This document shows positions 5,764-6,368 of a DNA stretch of 6,368 nucleotides, in pieces. Each line of letters opens with the position of its first letter. Position 1 is the stretch's first letter. Source of the stretch: an uncultured Rhodopirellula sp. (GTDB lineage Bacteria; Planctomycetota; Planctomycetia; Pirellulales; Pirellulaceae); assembly GCA_913061385.1 (NCBI GenBank), contig CAJXTM010000240.1, positions 1-6,368 of the forward strand. The letters run 5' to 3'. Made by a program: the position numbers and the translations under genes. The notes beneath the pieces were generated by a model, which saw only the letters and a program-made list of their open reading frames with translations, was not told the DNA's origin and did no database searches.

Positions 5764-6321
5764 TCAGTCCTTCTCGGTCCCTGACTCTGCGGCCTCATCA
5801 GTTGTTTCTTCGCCTACCTGCTCGTCTGGGACCACTGATTCCTCAGTAACTACTGCCTCGGGCTCGGCGTCTGAAACTTCTTCAGCCTCAACCGCCTCCG
5901 CTGAGCTCTCTGCCGCCGATTTCTCGACTGCCGCGGTTTCACCCTCGCCGGCAGGTGCTGCATCTTGACTTACTTCCTCAGGTGCTGCGCCTTGACTTAC
6001 TTCCTTAGGTGCTGCGTCCTTAGGTGCTGCGTCTTGGCTTGCCTCCTTAGGTGCTGCTCCACCAGCAGCAACAGCTTCTTTCTGGGTCTGCTCGCGTTCA
6101 CGCCTGACACGGCGTTCCTCGGCCGCTGCCTGCTCTGCTTCTTCTGCCATGGTTTCTGCAACCTCGACAATCCGATCAACATCCGCAGCCGACAAACCGC
6201 TCATTTCCATGAACTGGTCCGGCTCGATCACCGACAAGTCATCATAAGAGAGGTAACCCTGCTCGACCAAGCTCTGTGCTATTTCCTCAGTGACACCGGC
6301 AATTTGGCTGAAACCAGTGAC
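5764..6321 (-). CDS. nusA: Transcription termination/antitermination factor NusA, C-terminal fragment
   Basis: This is the last 185 codons of a gene cut by the right edge, ending in TGA at 5764-5766. The genomic part begins VTGFSQIAGVTEEIAQSL; residues upstream of that Val come from adapter. Residues 1-65 of the fragment form a NusA C-terminal helix-hairpin-helix acidic-repeat domain: GVTEEIAQSLVEQGYLSYDD, then EPDQFMEMSGLSAADVDRI, closely parallel to the E. coli repeats (DEDLATVLVEEGFSTLEEL). A helical charged stretch follows (AEEAEQAAAEERRVRRERE). From about residue 90 on it is low complexity: tandem AAPKEVSQD-type repeats and then a Glu/Ala/Val acidic tail. The S1 and KH domains lie off the window. 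NusA binds RNA polymerase and controls pausing, termination and antitermination. The identification rests on this domain plus the position directly upstream of infB. Confidence 0.9.
   Translation of the reverse strand, partial: VTGFSQIAGVTEEIAQSLVEQGYLSYDDLSVIEPDQFMEMSGLSAADVDRIVEVAETMAEEAEQAAAEERRVRREREQTQKEAVAAGGAAPKEASQDAAPKDAAPKEVSQGAAPEEVSQDAAPAGEGETAAVEKSAAESSAEAVEAEEVSDAEPEAVVTEESVVPDEQVGEETTDEAAESGTEKD
5954..6049 (-). repeat. 27-bp tandem repeats in the nusA tail
   Basis: Units start at 5954, 5981, 6008 and 6023, each beginning GGTGCTGC on the plus strand. Three are 27 bp and one (6008-6022) is a 15-bp truncated copy. They encode variants of the nonapeptide AAPKEVSQD. All length steps are multiples of three, so the frame is kept. 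Copy number is likely variable between strains. Confidence 0.85.
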
Positions 6322-6368
6322 CTGTCTCTTATACACATCTGACGCTGCCGACGACTCCTTACGTGTAG
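6322..6368 (-). other. Illumina Nextera read-1 adapter with i5 index (artefact)
   Basis: 6322-6340 is the reverse-complement Tn5 mosaic end (CTGTCTCTTATACACATCT) and 6341-6354 the read-1 tail. CTCCTTAC (6355-6362) is the reverse complement of GTAAGGAG, which I recall as i5 index 505. GTGTAG begins the P5 side. This is library sequence, not genome, and it adds a false MYKRQ start to the NusA fragment. Confidence 0.98.

Noticed and set aside
5565..5798. A 77-codon minus-strand frame covering the nusA end and part of the nusA-infB gap
   Set aside because: It starts inside nusA in another frame, has no recognisable motif, and its composition looks like random GC-rich translation.
35..6321. A new defence, mobile or biosynthetic system
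   Set aside because: All sizeable genes belong to a conserved housekeeping block; no transposase, integrase, nuclease-toxin pair, CRISPR or cluster-type enzymes are present.

Overview
The window is a 6,287-bp piece of bacterial chromosome (positions 35-6321) with untrimmed Illumina Nextera adapter at both ends (1-34 and 6322-6368). All five recognisable genes lie on the minus strand. In transcription order they are nusA (3' part only), infB, rbfA, an unnamed gene, and yebC (5' part only). This is the conserved nusA-infB-rbfA transcription/translation block. The protein style suggests a planctomycete, perhaps Pirellulaceae: the RbfA and YebC N-termini, long low-complexity tails, GTG starts without strong Shine-Dalgarno sequences, and a histone-H1-like tail. 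That assignment rests on recall of the families, not on a search, and is moderately confident at best.

Layout from the right edge leftwards: nusA C-terminal part (5764-6321), ending in a helix-hairpin-helix domain and a repetitive acidic tail; a 324-bp gap with a long dyad in the infB leader (5468-5537); infB (2533-5439, complete, 968 aa); a 315-bp gap with an 11-bp perfect inverted repeat, a heptamer tandem repeat and two doubtful short reading frames; rbfA (1678-2217, 179 aa with an acidic tail); a 50-bp gap; a 432-aa protein (329-1627) joining an endonuclease-III-like HhH-GPD fold without the catalytic lysine to a 200-residue Lys/Ala/Pro tail; a 97-bp gap; and the first 65 codons of yebC (35-231).

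NusA (elongation and antitermination), IF-2 (initiator tRNA delivery) and RbfA (30S maturation) form the usual information-processing operon. YebC-family proteins are regulators or translation factors. The HhH-GPD/histone-tail protein is the only unfamiliar member and probably binds DNA. Two gaps of more than 300 bp inside the block mean it may not be one uninterrupted transcript. I did not find a mobile element, CRISPR array, tRNA, rRNA or defence system. The less ordinary content is the HhH-GPD fusion, the infB leader dyad and the infB-rbfA gap.
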